DNA from: an uncultured Muribaculaceae bacterium
GTDB taxonomy: Bacteria; Bacteroidota; Bacteroidia; Bacteroidales; Muribaculaceae
Reading direction: 5' to 3'
Assembly: GCA_910584735.1 (NCBI GenBank)
Contig: CAJUBM010000060.1
Location: 1 to 17,956, forward strand
DNA length: 17,956 bases
Part shown: positions 1 to 7,046 of the stretch, in pieces
How the letters are laid out: every line of letters starts with the position of its first letter
How positions within the stretch are numbered: position 1 is the first letter of the stretch
Program-made: the position numbers and the translations under genes
The notes under the pieces: model-generated
Databases searched by the model: none
Seen by the model: the letters and a program-made list of their open reading frames with translations, nothing else
What the model was told of the DNA's origin: nothing

Positions 1-42
1 AACAACTACCTGACTGAAATGCTCCTCAAAGCAAAATTTTGA
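1..42 (+). CDS. C-terminal end of an unidentified protein (partial)
   Basis: Fourteen codons are open from the first base and end in TGA at 40-42; the peptide ends in LLKAKF. It is too short to identify. It is called because the frame is open up to the window edge and the next promoter-like sequence begins about 55 bases later, as expected for the tail of an upstream plus-strand gene. Chance open reading over 14 codons is quite possible. Confidence 0.3.
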   Translation, partial: NNYLTEMLLKAKF

Positions 43-96
43 TGCGGTTGCCCTGTAATTCGTGTAGAGAAGTTTTTCGATAAGATTGTTTTTGTT

Positions 97-104
97 TATC
101 TTTG
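97..104 (+). promoter_or_regulatory. Bacteroidetes -7 promoter box (TATCTTTG)
   Basis: TATCTTTG matches the Bacteroidetes TAnnTTTG consensus. No good TTG (-33) lies 19-21 bases upstream; there is only a T-run at 73-77. Transcription would begin near 111, giving a leader of about 90 nt before the ATG at 202. Confidence 0.5.
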
Positions 105-111
105 TGGTGTG

Positions 112-173
112 GCCGTATCTTTCAGCCTCCCGCAAGTCTTATATGTGCGGGTTCTGACAGTGTTAGATACGGC
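112..173 (+). promoter_or_regulatory. Nested hairpin in the 5' leader of the secreted-protein gene
   Basis: GCCGTATCT (112-120) is exactly complementary to AGATACGGC (165-173). Inside, TCAG can pair with CTGA, and CCCGCA with TGCGGG, closing an 11-nt loop. The element starts almost at the predicted transcription start and ends about 28 nt before the ATG. It could be an RNA thermometer, a ligand- or protein-binding leader, or simply a stabilising 5' structure. No known riboswitch class was recognised. Confidence 0.35.
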
Positions 174-201
174 GCCTTGTATAACCTTAAAAAGCAATCT
201 T

Positions 202-1554
202 ATGGGAAAAACTTTTACCTCTTTCTGTGTAGTTGCCGCGTTGTTCGGCGCCGCTTCGGCCATGGCTGCACCCCGCATGCCGCTGTCCTCGACATTAGGG
301 TTATGGAAAACCGCCATTGAGGAGAGGTCTGAGGCCGCACGTCCCGCACATGCCGCAGCCAAGTTAAAGCAGGCTCCGAGCCGTTCGGCCTACGATCCGC
401 AGACAGAGTTCACCGCCACCGAGGCATCATTCTATTATAGCGGGGAATTCGAGAACGGCGTAGGAGGTTACTGGCTGTTTCTCTCCACCGCAGGGATGGA
501 TAAGGGGAACCCCACCCATGACGGGCAGATGGCCCGCATATTCCTGATGGCCGCGCCTCCGGCAGACGGCGCGGATCCGGCGCTACCTACCGGCACATTC
601 ACTCCTTTGCAGTCGGACGACCCCACGGCGGGATGTTTCTATGGCGAGGCTTCGGAGTTTATGGATGTGTTCGTCAATCCCGATGATCCTGCCAGCGGAG
701 AACTGGTCGGCTATGTGTGGACTCCCGAAGGGGGCACTGTATCGGTTACTGCCGATGACAGGATATTTAACGTGACATTAGAATGGGAAGCAGTCCAGAG
801 CGGTGATGAGTCAGGCGAGAAAGTGACCTGCAAGGCGTCTTTTACGGGAGCTATACCTTACGATGATATAAACGCCTATACACCACTTGGAGGTAACCGT
901 GACGTGGATATAACGGGTGTGTCCGGGCGTTATAACGGCGATGGCAACTATTCCATTGCGTTCTATAATGTTCCATTAGATGAAGATGGTTTCATAATCG
1001 GGGCAGGTGACCTGCTGAACCTTGAACTTTTTGCTACGCCCTCCGAGCATATGGAGATAGCCGACATGGTAGGCGTATATACCCCCGTTGATGTGTTTGA
1101 GCATGGTCCCGTGGAGGGACGTTTTATGCAGGGTGTATGGTATAATATGTTCGGCAGCATGTACGCGGCCATAGGGACGGCTCTAACCGTCTATAACCCT
1201 GACGGGAGTCAGCTTGTCGGTCTCGGCACCGACGGCACTGTAGAGGTGGCCAAGGCATCCGGCGAGAAGGACTATTCGGTGAAGTTTGACCTTACGACCC
1301 CCGAAGGCGACAAGATAGCGGCATCATGGACCGGCCCGCTGGAAGATTTCATCACCGACTTTACGGTTGACGATGCCTTGGAGGATGTAGAGGCCGCAGA
1401 CTATGAGATAGCAGGAGGTCAAGGCTGTGTCACAGCCCCCGCCGGAGCCTCTGTATATACCATAACCGGCATTGAAACAGGACGTGAAAACCTTCCTGCC
1501 GGTATCTATGTGGTGCGTTGCGGCAGCGTTGTCGAGAAGGTTATAGTAAGATAA
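202..1554 (+). CDS. Secreted protein with two related beta-rich domains and a type IX-like sorting tail
   Basis: The open frame extends upstream to 109, but the ATG at 202 (450 aa) begins a clear signal peptide: MGKTF, a hydrophobic stretch at about 8-20, and a likely cleavage near residue 22 (SAMA/A). Residues about 76-216 and 237-380 look like two diverged copies of one beta-rich module. Both run from an aromatic strand (GYWLFLST; NYSIAFYN) through a GTFTP/GVYTP turn and a GTV strand to a closing SFTGAI/SWTGPL. The last 45 residues (ITGIETGRENLPAGIYVVR to a final VIVR) resemble Por/T9SS type A C-terminal sorting tails. The protein is therefore probably exported and surface-attached or released. 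I do not recognise the modules and see no catalytic motif. The sorting-tail call is from pattern only. Confidence 0.8.
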   Translation: MGKTFTSFCVVAALFGAASAMAAPRMPLSSTLGLWKTAIEERSEAARPAHAAAKLKQAPSRSAYDPQTEFTATEASFYYSGEFENGVGGYWLFLSTAGMDKGNPTHDGQMARIFLMAAPPADGADPALPTGTFTPLQSDDPTAGCFYGEASEFMDVFVNPDDPASGELVGYVWTPEGGTVSVTADDRIFNVTLEWEAVQSGDESGEKVTCKASFTGAIPYDDINAYTPLGGNRDVDITGVSGRYNGDGNYSIAFYNVPLDEDGFIIGAGDLLNLELFATPSEHMEIADMVGVYTPVDVFEHGPVEGRFMQGVWYNMFGSMYAAIGTALTVYNPDGSQLVGLGTDGTVEVAKASGEKDYSVKFDLTTPEGDKIAASWTGPLEDFITDFTVDDALEDVEAADYEIAGGQGCVTAPAGASVYTITGIETGRENLPAGIYVVRCGSVVEKVIVR

Positions 1555-1580
1555 TCCATCTGTAGTGACTTTTCAAGGAG

Positions 1581-1762
1581 CCGGATGGTAGTGGCGCCGG
1601 ACCTCCGGGACGGCAGGCCACCCGAAGAGGCGGAGTGTTATAATTACACATTTTGTGTGGTAATATCTTTAAAATAAGATATGTAAGATTCTTGCATGTC
1701 AGTTTGGCTCCGCATCTTCGGGTGGCCTGCCGTCCCGGAGGTCCGGCGCCACTACCATCCGG
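1581..1762. repeat. REP-like palindromic repeat, copy 1
   Basis: Arms 1581-1635 and 1708-1762 are reverse complements with one mismatch over 55 bases. The 72-nt loop is AT-rich and differs from the loops of copies 2 and 3, although the arms are conserved. Each arm is itself foldable: GTAG (1588-1591) is followed by TGGC...GCCA (1592-1620), with CCGG-ACCT-CCGG inside. A GTAG foot beside an imperfect palindrome resembles REP/BIME elements. The copy fills most of the gap between the secreted-protein gene and the regulator gene. Confidence 0.85.
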
Positions 1763-1791
1763 TGGCTGGGGTAGCCAAGAGCGTTATGTTG

Positions 1792-1843
1792 ACCGCGTTG
1801 TTGTGTCAGAATTTATTTTGACACAACAACGCGGTTGCTTTTC
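1792..1843 (+). terminator. 17-bp perfect hairpin, terminator or operator
   Basis: Positions 1792-1808 and 1819-1835 are perfect reverse complements around a 10-nt loop, followed by TGCTTTTC. The stem is long and GC-rich at its base and the T-run is short, so it may terminate read-through from upstream. Its right arm ends exactly on the proposed -33 TTG (1835-1837) of the downstream regulator, so it could also be a binding site for that regulator. Confidence 0.55.
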
Positions 1844-1865
1844 AACGGATGATTGACTATATTTG
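1835..1865 (+). promoter_or_regulatory. Promoter of the Crp/Fnr-type gene
   Basis: TTG at 1835-1837, a 20-base spacer and TATATTTG at 1858-1865 match the Bacteroidetes TTG-N19-21-TAnnTTTG promoter. Only five bases separate the -7 box from the ATG at 1871, so the transcript would be leaderless or nearly so. Confidence 0.7.
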
Positions 1866-1870
1866 CAGTA

Positions 1871-2485
1871 ATGAAAGCAACGAATGTAGATGCGGTGAAA
1901 GAATTTACGGCGTCGGCACGTCAGCAGCTTGCCGATGCCCTCAACCGGGAGTGTACGCTTGAGATGCCGCCCGGGCTTGTGGATGAGTTCATAAGTTTCG
2001 GCACTCTGCTGCCATTGCGCCGTGGAGAAAGGATAATCTCAGCCGGGGAGGTGGATGACAACCTCTATATAATCGAGAGGGGGATTATGCGTAGCTGGTA
2101 TCATGATGGCAAGAGGGAGGTTACCGAGGCTTTTGGGCTGCCGGGCACTATAGTGCTTTCGTTCCACAGTTATTATGACGGCCAACCCAGCACGGTTAAT
2201 TTCGAGGCGTGTTGTCCCTCAAGGGTGCTTAAGGTTAAACGGTCTGATTTCGATTCTCTGATAGAGCGTAGCCATTTGTTTTCCCGTTGGTGCCTGAGGC
2301 TGGCCCAATGCCAGTTGTACCATTATGAAATCAGGCGCCGTGTGATAAAGGGGGACGGCCTCGGGCGCTACAAGGCGCTTTTGAGCCACAGGCCTGAGAT
2401 AATACGAAACGTGCCTTTGAAGATTATTGCCTCATATCTTGGCGTAACGCCGGAATACCTGTCGAATCTTCGTAAGAAAGTTTGA
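1871..2485 (+). CDS. Crp/Fnr-family transcriptional regulator
   Basis: The 204-aa protein has a cyclic-nucleotide-binding-like beta barrel at about residues 40-130 (RGERIISAGEVDDNLYIIERG, then a segment ending VLKVKRSDF). A long helix follows, and then a C-terminal helix-turn-helix at about 180-203 (IASYLGVTPEYLSNLRKK), the usual form in Bacteroidetes Crp/Fnr proteins. The effector cannot be inferred; many members of this group lack the cAMP-contact residues. I chose ATG 1871 over an in-frame TTG at 1853 because the TTG lies upstream of and within the promoter sequence. The gene is convergent with lpxB, 14 bases away, and has no obvious partner gene in the window. The long hairpin at its promoter may be its own operator. 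Confidence 0.9.
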   Translation: MKATNVDAVKEFTASARQQLADALNRECTLEMPPGLVDEFISFGTLLPLRRGERIISAGEVDDNLYIIERGIMRSWYHDGKREVTEAFGLPGTIVLSFHSYYDGQPSTVNFEACCPSRVLKVKRSDFDSLIERSHLFSRWCLRLAQCQLYHYEIRRRVIKGDGLGRYKALLSHRPEIIRNVPLKIIASYLGVTPEYLSNLRKKV

Positions 2486-2499
2486 TATGTGATGGAGGT

Positions 2500-3648
2500 T
2501 CAGGCAGGATTCAGGTCTGATATAATGGCCGATGCCGCATTTGTCGGGGCGTCTTCCGAGCCGAGAATGGTGCGTAGTTGCCGGTAGTCGGCAAGCTGTC
2601 GGTCGCGTCCGGCGCCCCCGGGAAGAAGACGTTGTAGCTCTGACGCCATGGCGTCTGGGGTGCATAGGTGCAGCAGGAGTTCGCGCACAATCTCACGCCC
2701 GGCGATAAGGTTGGGGAGCGATACGAACGGGATGGTAAGTATGCGTTTCATTATGTTGTAGGCCAGCCGGGAGCCGCCGCTGCGGTAGCACACGGCCTGT
2801 GGGGTGCCGAGCAGGGCACATTCCAGGGTGGCCGTGCCGGAGGTTACCAGCGCGGCATCGGCGTGGGCCATAAGAGAGAAGGTTTCTCCCTCGAGCACGG
2901 GCAGGTCGGTGAGACGGCGGTAATATCCCGGTTCGATTCCCGGCGCTCCGGCCACTATGGGGGTGTATGCCGGGAAACGGGCGGCAGCCTCGGCCATAAG
3001 CGGGAGATTGTTGCGAATCTCACCGTGGCGGCTCCCGGGAACGAGGGCTATGAAGCGCGTTTCCTGCGGGAGTCCGGCTTTTGCAAGGAGCGTGGCGCGG
3101 GGTGTGAGGCGGCAGGCGCGGCTGTCTATCTCGGACAAGGAGGGGTTGCCCACGTAGATGGCCTTTACGCCGTGTCGCTTGAAGAACTCGATCTCAAACG
3201 GGAGGATAGATAGGATTTCCCGGCAGTAACGGCGCAACTGCCTTACGCGCCATTTCTTCCATGCCCATACTTTCGGCGCTATATAATAGTAGACGGGTAT
3301 GCCGAGTGACCGGGCCGTGCGGGCAAGGCGCAGGTTGAAGCTCGGGTAGTCAACGAGAATCACGGCATCGGGACGTTCCCGTTTTATCGCCTCACGGGCG
3401 GTTTGTAGGTTCTTGCGGACTTTCCCAAGGTTGCGTATGACCTCGGAGAAACCCATATATGCCATGTCGCGGTAATGTATAAGGGGTGCATGCCCGGCGG
3501 CGCGGGCCATCACGTCGCCGCCCAGATATGTGAAATCAGCCGTTATCCCCAGGCGCTCCGCTTCCCGCGCCAGAGCCTCCATAAGTTCCCCGGCGTGGAG
3601 GTCGCCCGAGGCTTCTCCGGCCGATAAAAATATCTTTATCTTTTTCAT
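2500..3648 (-). CDS. lpxB: Lipid-A-disaccharide synthase
   Basis: LpxB joins UDP-2,3-diacylglucosamine to lipid X to form the lipid A disaccharide at the inner face of the cytoplasmic membrane. The 382-aa length is that of the usual enzyme. Visible family features are the N-terminal GEASGDLHAG (11-20), DYPSFN (100-105), APKVWAWKKWR (124-134), GNPS (167-170) and LVPGSRHGEI (202-211), with the GT-B-like C-terminal half after it. ATG 3648 is preferred over an in-frame TTG at 3666: the TTG lies upstream of the TAAATTTG promoter box, and ATG begins the typical MKKIKIFLSAGE start. It is transcribed divergently from metG. Kdo-pathway function also appears later in the window (SIS isomerase), but the two are not clustered. 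Confidence 0.96.
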   Translation of the reverse strand: MKKIKIFLSAGEASGDLHAGELMEALAREAERLGITADFTYLGGDVMARAAGHAPLIHYRDMAYMGFSEVIRNLGKVRKNLQTAREAIKRERPDAVILVDYPSFNLRLARTARSLGIPVYYYIAPKVWAWKKWRVRQLRRYCREILSILPFEIEFFKRHGVKAIYVGNPSLSEIDSRACRLTPRATLLAKAGLPQETRFIALVPGSRHGEIRNNLPLMAEAAARFPAYTPIVAGAPGIEPGYYRRLTDLPVLEGETFSLMAHADAALVTSGTATLECALLGTPQAVCYRSGGSRLAYNIMKRILTIPFVSLPNLIAGREIVRELLLHLCTPDAMASELQRLLPGGAGRDRQLADYRQLRTILGSEDAPTNAASAIISDLNPA

Positions 3649-3653
3649 AGGTA

Positions 3654-3661
3654 CAAATTTA
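3654..3661 (-). promoter_or_regulatory. -7 box of lpxB (TAAATTTG)
   Basis: On the minus strand TAAATTTG lies five bases before the lpxB ATG, which predicts a leaderless or near-leaderless mRNA. I see no convincing TTG at the -33 position. Confidence 0.55.
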
Positions 3662-3695
3662 GACAAAAAACATCAGGTAATAGGATAGAAATTTG

Positions 3696-3727
3696 TAAAT
3701 TTGCATTTTAATAACGGCCAATGGCCG
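3696..3727 (+). promoter_or_regulatory. metG -7 box and small leader hairpin
   Basis: TAAATTTG at 3696-3703 is the same -7 octamer that lpxB uses on the other strand, about 40 bases away. It is followed by a CGGCC-AAT-GGCCG hairpin (3715-3727). The predicted leader to the metG ATG is about 115 nt. No convincing -33 TTG is present, and no T-box or other known leader element is visible. Confidence 0.5.
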
Positions 3728-3827
3728 GAGCCGAGGGCGCCGCGCGACATTTTGCCATCCGGGCGTCCCTTTTCCGACATTGCCGTGAAGCTGCACTATT
3801 ACCAGAATCAGAATACGAAGAAACGAT

Positions 3828-5870
3828 ATGGAGAAGAATTTCAAACGCACTCTCATCACCACAGCCCTTCCCTATGCCAACGGCCCGGTACACATCGGGC
3901 ATCTTGCCGGCGTGTATGTGCCGGCCGATATATATGCCCGCTACCTGCGTCTTAACGGACGTGACGTAGTGATGATCGGTGGTTCGGACGAACATGGTGT
4001 GCCCATCACCATACGCGCCCGCCGCGAAGGGATTACACCCCAGGACGTGGTCGACCGCTACCATAAGCTTATCAAGGATTCGTTTGAAGGACTTGGTATA
4101 TCGTTCGACATCTATTCGCGAACCACTTCCGACATCCATTCCGAGACAGCCTCGGAATTCTTCCGCCATCTGTATGACAACGGCCAGTTCGTGGAGAAGA
4201 CCTCCGAGCAGTTCTATGACGAGGCCGGAGGCCGCTTCCTCACCGACCGCGACATAGTGGGGGAATGTCCCTACTGCCATGCCGAGGGAGCTTATGGCGA
4301 CCAGTGCGAGAAATGCGGCTCGTCGCTCAGCCCCACCGACCTGATTAATCCACGCAGTGCCGAGACCGGCGCCACACCCGTGTTGCGCGAGACCTCACAT
4401 TGGTATCTCCCGCTGGACCGCTGGCAGGGCGCTCTTGAGAAATGGATTCTCGAAGGGCATAAGGAGTGGCGCACGAACGTCTACGGCCAGTGCAAGTCGT
4501 GGCTCGACCTCGGCCTGCAGCCCCGTGCGGTAACCCGCGACCTTGACTGGGGCATACCCGTGCCTGTGGAGGGGGCTGACGGCAAGGTGCTGTATGTGTG
4601 GTTCGATGCTCCTATAGGCTACATATCCAATACACGCGAACTCCTTCCCGACACTTGGGAGACTTATTGGAAAGACCCCGAGACGCGTATCATAAACTTC
4701 ATCGGCAAGGACAACATCGTGTTCCACTGTATTATCTTCCCCGCTATGCTCATGGCCTACGGGGACGGTTACCAGCTGCCCGACAACGTGCCTGCCAACG
4801 AGTTCCTAAACCTTGAAGGGGACAAGATTTCCACCTCGCGCAACTGGGCCATCTGGCTCCACGAATATCTCGCCGACTTTCCCGGCAAACAGGACGTGCT
4901 TCGCTATGTGCTCACAGCCAATGCCCCGGAGACGAAGGACAACGATTTCACCTGGCGTGACTTCCAGGCCCGTAACAACTCGGAACTGGTGGCTATTCTC
5001 GGCAACTTCGTGAACCGTGCAATGGTGCTGACCCATAAGTATTTCGATGGCATCGTGCCGCAGCGTGGCGCTCTTGAGGAGGCCGATGTACGCGCCTTCG
5101 AGGACATACGCAAGGCTGTGGTCGACGAGACCGCCGCCCTGGAGGGCTTCCATTTCCGCGACGCGCTGAAATATGCCATGGAGATTGCCCGCATCGGCAA
5201 CCGCTACCTCCAGGAGACCGAACCCTGGAAGATGGCGAAGACCGATATGGCCCGCACTGCTACCATCCTTAACACCTCGGTGCAGATTTGTGCCACTCTC
5301 GCCGTGGCCTTCGAGCCGTTCCTCCCCTTTATGGCCGGAAAGCTGCTGGCCATGCTGGGGCAAGGGAAAATTACATGGGATATGGCCGGACGCGAAGACC
5401 TTGTGGAGGCCGGACGCCGTCTGGGACAGCCTGAACTGCTGTTCGAGAAAATCGAGGATGACGCCATACAGGCGCAGCTTGACCGCCTTGAACGCATCAA
5501 GAAGGAGAACCAGACAAAGAACTGGAAACCCGAACCTGTTGTTGCAGAGACTTCGTTCGACGACTTCATGAAACTTGATATACGTGTCGGCACCGTGCTG
5601 GAATGTGAGAAGGTGAAGAAGTCTGACAAGCTGCTGAAATTCCGTATCGATGACGGTATGGGTGGCCGCACCATCCTTTCCGGCATAGCGAAATATTATA
5701 ATCCCGAGGATTTGGTAGGACGCCAGGTGTGCTTCATCGCCAACTTCCCTCCCCGCAAAATGATGGGGCAGGAAAGCCAGGGAATGATTCTGTCGGCGGT
5801 AAATGCCGACGGATCACTGACCGTGGTCTCCCCCTCGGCAGATGCCACACCCGGGGCGAAAGTGGGCTGA
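3828..5870 (+). CDS. metG: Methionyl-tRNA synthetase with C-terminal tRNA-binding domain
   Basis: MetG charges tRNA-Met with methionine in the cytoplasm. In the 680-aa protein the class I signature is HIGH at 22-25 (PYANGPVHIGHLAG). The zinc-knuckle insert has Cys147, Cys150, Cys160 and Cys163. The second signature is KISTS at 333-337, a common variant of KMSKS. An anticodon-binding helical domain follows, and residues about 577-680 (FDDFMKLDIRVGTVLECEKV onward) form the EMAP/Trbp111-type tRNA-binding domain that supports dimerisation. The length and order are those of the long bacterial MetRS with appended domain. The start ATG 3828 begins directly before the conserved N-terminal strand. The gene is single, with its own promoter and terminator. 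Confidence 0.98.
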   Translation: MEKNFKRTLITTALPYANGPVHIGHLAGVYVPADIYARYLRLNGRDVVMIGGSDEHGVPITIRARREGITPQDVVDRYHKLIKDSFEGLGISFDIYSRTTSDIHSETASEFFRHLYDNGQFVEKTSEQFYDEAGGRFLTDRDIVGECPYCHAEGAYGDQCEKCGSSLSPTDLINPRSAETGATPVLRETSHWYLPLDRWQGALEKWILEGHKEWRTNVYGQCKSWLDLGLQPRAVTRDLDWGIPVPVEGADGKVLYVWFDAPIGYISNTRELLPDTWETYWKDPETRIINFIGKDNIVFHCIIFPAMLMAYGDGYQLPDNVPANEFLNLEGDKISTSRNWAIWLHEYLADFPGKQDVLRYVLTANAPETKDNDFTWRDFQARNNSELVAILGNFVNRAMVLTHKYFDGIVPQRGALEEADVRAFEDIRKAVVDETAALEGFHFRDALKYAMEIARIGNRYLQETEPWKMAKTDMARTATILNTSVQICATLAVAFEPFLPFMAGKLLAMLGQGKITWDMAGREDLVEAGRRLGQPELLFEKIEDDAIQAQLDRLERIKKENQTKNWKPEPVVAETSFDDFMKLDIRVGTVLECEKVKKSDKLLKFRIDDGMGGRTILSGIAKYYNPEDLVGRQVCFIANFPPRKMMGQESQGMILSAVNADGSLTVVSPSADATPGAKVG

Positions 5871-5899
5871 CGCGAAAGCGTCAGGCCCGCGCCTTTTTT
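5864..5899 (+). terminator. Terminator of metG
   Basis: CTGACGC-GAAA-GCGTCAG (5867-5884) is a perfect 7-bp stem with a GNRA-type loop, extended by GGG/CCC pairs around one bulge and followed by TTTTTT at 5894-5899. The stem overlaps the metG stop codon. A five-base gap between stem and T-tract makes it slightly non-ideal. Confidence 0.65.
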
Positions 5900-5955
5900 C
5901 GTATTTACACAGTAACTTATAACCTTACAGCCTGCTAACCAAGAATCATCACACC

Positions 5956-6987
5956 ATGAAGCCCAGAATTCTGATAATCTATACCGGTGGCACAATCGGT
6001 ATGATACAGGACCCTTCGACACGTACTCTGAGGCCCTTCGATTTCTCGCACCTCATTGATAACGTGCCGAAAATCAAAATGCTGGACTATGACATAGAGC
6101 ATATACAGTTTAATCCGCCTATTGATTCGTCAAATGTAAGTCCCTCCCACTGGCAGCAGCTTGCCTGGGAGATAGGGCGTCATTACGACAAGTTTGACGG
6201 CTTCGTGGTGCTGCATGGCACTGACACGATGGCCTACACGGCATCGGCGCTGTCTTTCATGCTCGAACACCTACATAAGCCTGTGATTATCACCGGCTCG
6301 CAACTACCTATCGGCGAGGTGCGGACCGATGGCGAGGAAAACCTTATCACAGCCTTGCAGATTGCCGCCGAACGCGACCCTGTAAACGGCGAGCCTATGG
6401 TGCAGGAGGTGGCTATCCTCTTCGAGAACTATCTCTGGCGCGGCAACCGGTCCACCAAGATGAGTGCCGATAATTTCAACGCTTTCGGGAGCAATAACTA
6501 TCCCTCGCTTGCCAAGATAGGCCTTTCAATCCACTTCCACAACGAAGCTCTATGGAGGGTACACGACAAGTTGCCGCTGAGGGTGCATAACGGCTTGGAT
6601 TCGAATGTGATAATAGTGTATGTGCATCCGGGTATGACCGAGAATGTGCTGCGTCACCAGCTTTCCATACCCGGCGTGAAAGGGGTGGTGCTGAAGACCT
6701 ATGGTGCAGGCAATGCCCCTACAGCCCCGTGGTTTAACGATGCCATCCGCGAGGCCGTGGCCAAAGGGCTGGTGATAATCAACGTCACGCAGTGTCCTGA
6801 CGGGGGTGTGCATCAGAAACGCTATTTCACCGGCGATATGCTGGCCCGGGCCGGGGTTATTTCGGGGCACGATATAACCACGGAGGCGGCCCTTACCAAG
6901 ATGATGTTCCTTTTCGGTATGGGGCTGTCGTCCAAGCAGGTAGCCCACCGACTGGTTCATCCTATATGCGGGGAGATGACTATCTGA
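5956..6987 (+). CDS. ansA: Type I (cytoplasmic) L-asparaginase
   Basis: AnsA hydrolyses L-asparagine to aspartate and ammonia. The 343-aa protein carries both active-site signatures: TGGTIG at 10-15 with nucleophile Thr13, and HGTDTM at 87-92 with Asp90. The lysine-containing C-terminal half follows the family plan. Absence of a signal peptide and the AnsA-like N-terminus favour the cytoplasmic low-affinity type I enzyme over the periplasmic type II. No promoter box is evident in the 56 bases between the metG terminator and the ATG. The TPR/protease gene follows after 59 bases and may be co-transcribed. Confidence 0.93.
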   Translation: MKPRILIIYTGGTIGMIQDPSTRTLRPFDFSHLIDNVPKIKMLDYDIEHIQFNPPIDSSNVSPSHWQQLAWEIGRHYDKFDGFVVLHGTDTMAYTASALSFMLEHLHKPVIITGSQLPIGEVRTDGEENLITALQIAAERDPVNGEPMVQEVAILFENYLWRGNRSTKMSADNFNAFGSNNYPSLAKIGLSIHFHNEALWRVHDKLPLRVHNGLDSNVIIVYVHPGMTENVLRHQLSIPGVKGVVLKTYGAGNAPTAPWFNDAIREAVAKGLVIINVTQCPDGGVHQKRYFTGDMLARAGVISGHDITTEAALTKMMFLFGMGLSSKQVAHRLVHPICGEMTI

Positions 6988-7046
6988 TCCGACATTGCCC
7001 CTGCTGATTTTAATTCCTCATACCTAACCAATTAATTCCTTAATCT

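Noticed and set aside
1653..1856. A 67-codon plus-strand frame through repeat copy 1
   Set aside because: It consists of translated palindrome (GGPAPLPSGG-like) and hairpin sequence, has no promoter logic and would end just before the regulator. Such frames are artefacts of the repeat.
3721..3969. An 82-codon frame starting in the metG leader
   Set aside because: It overlaps the metG coding sequence in another frame and has no recognisable protein character.
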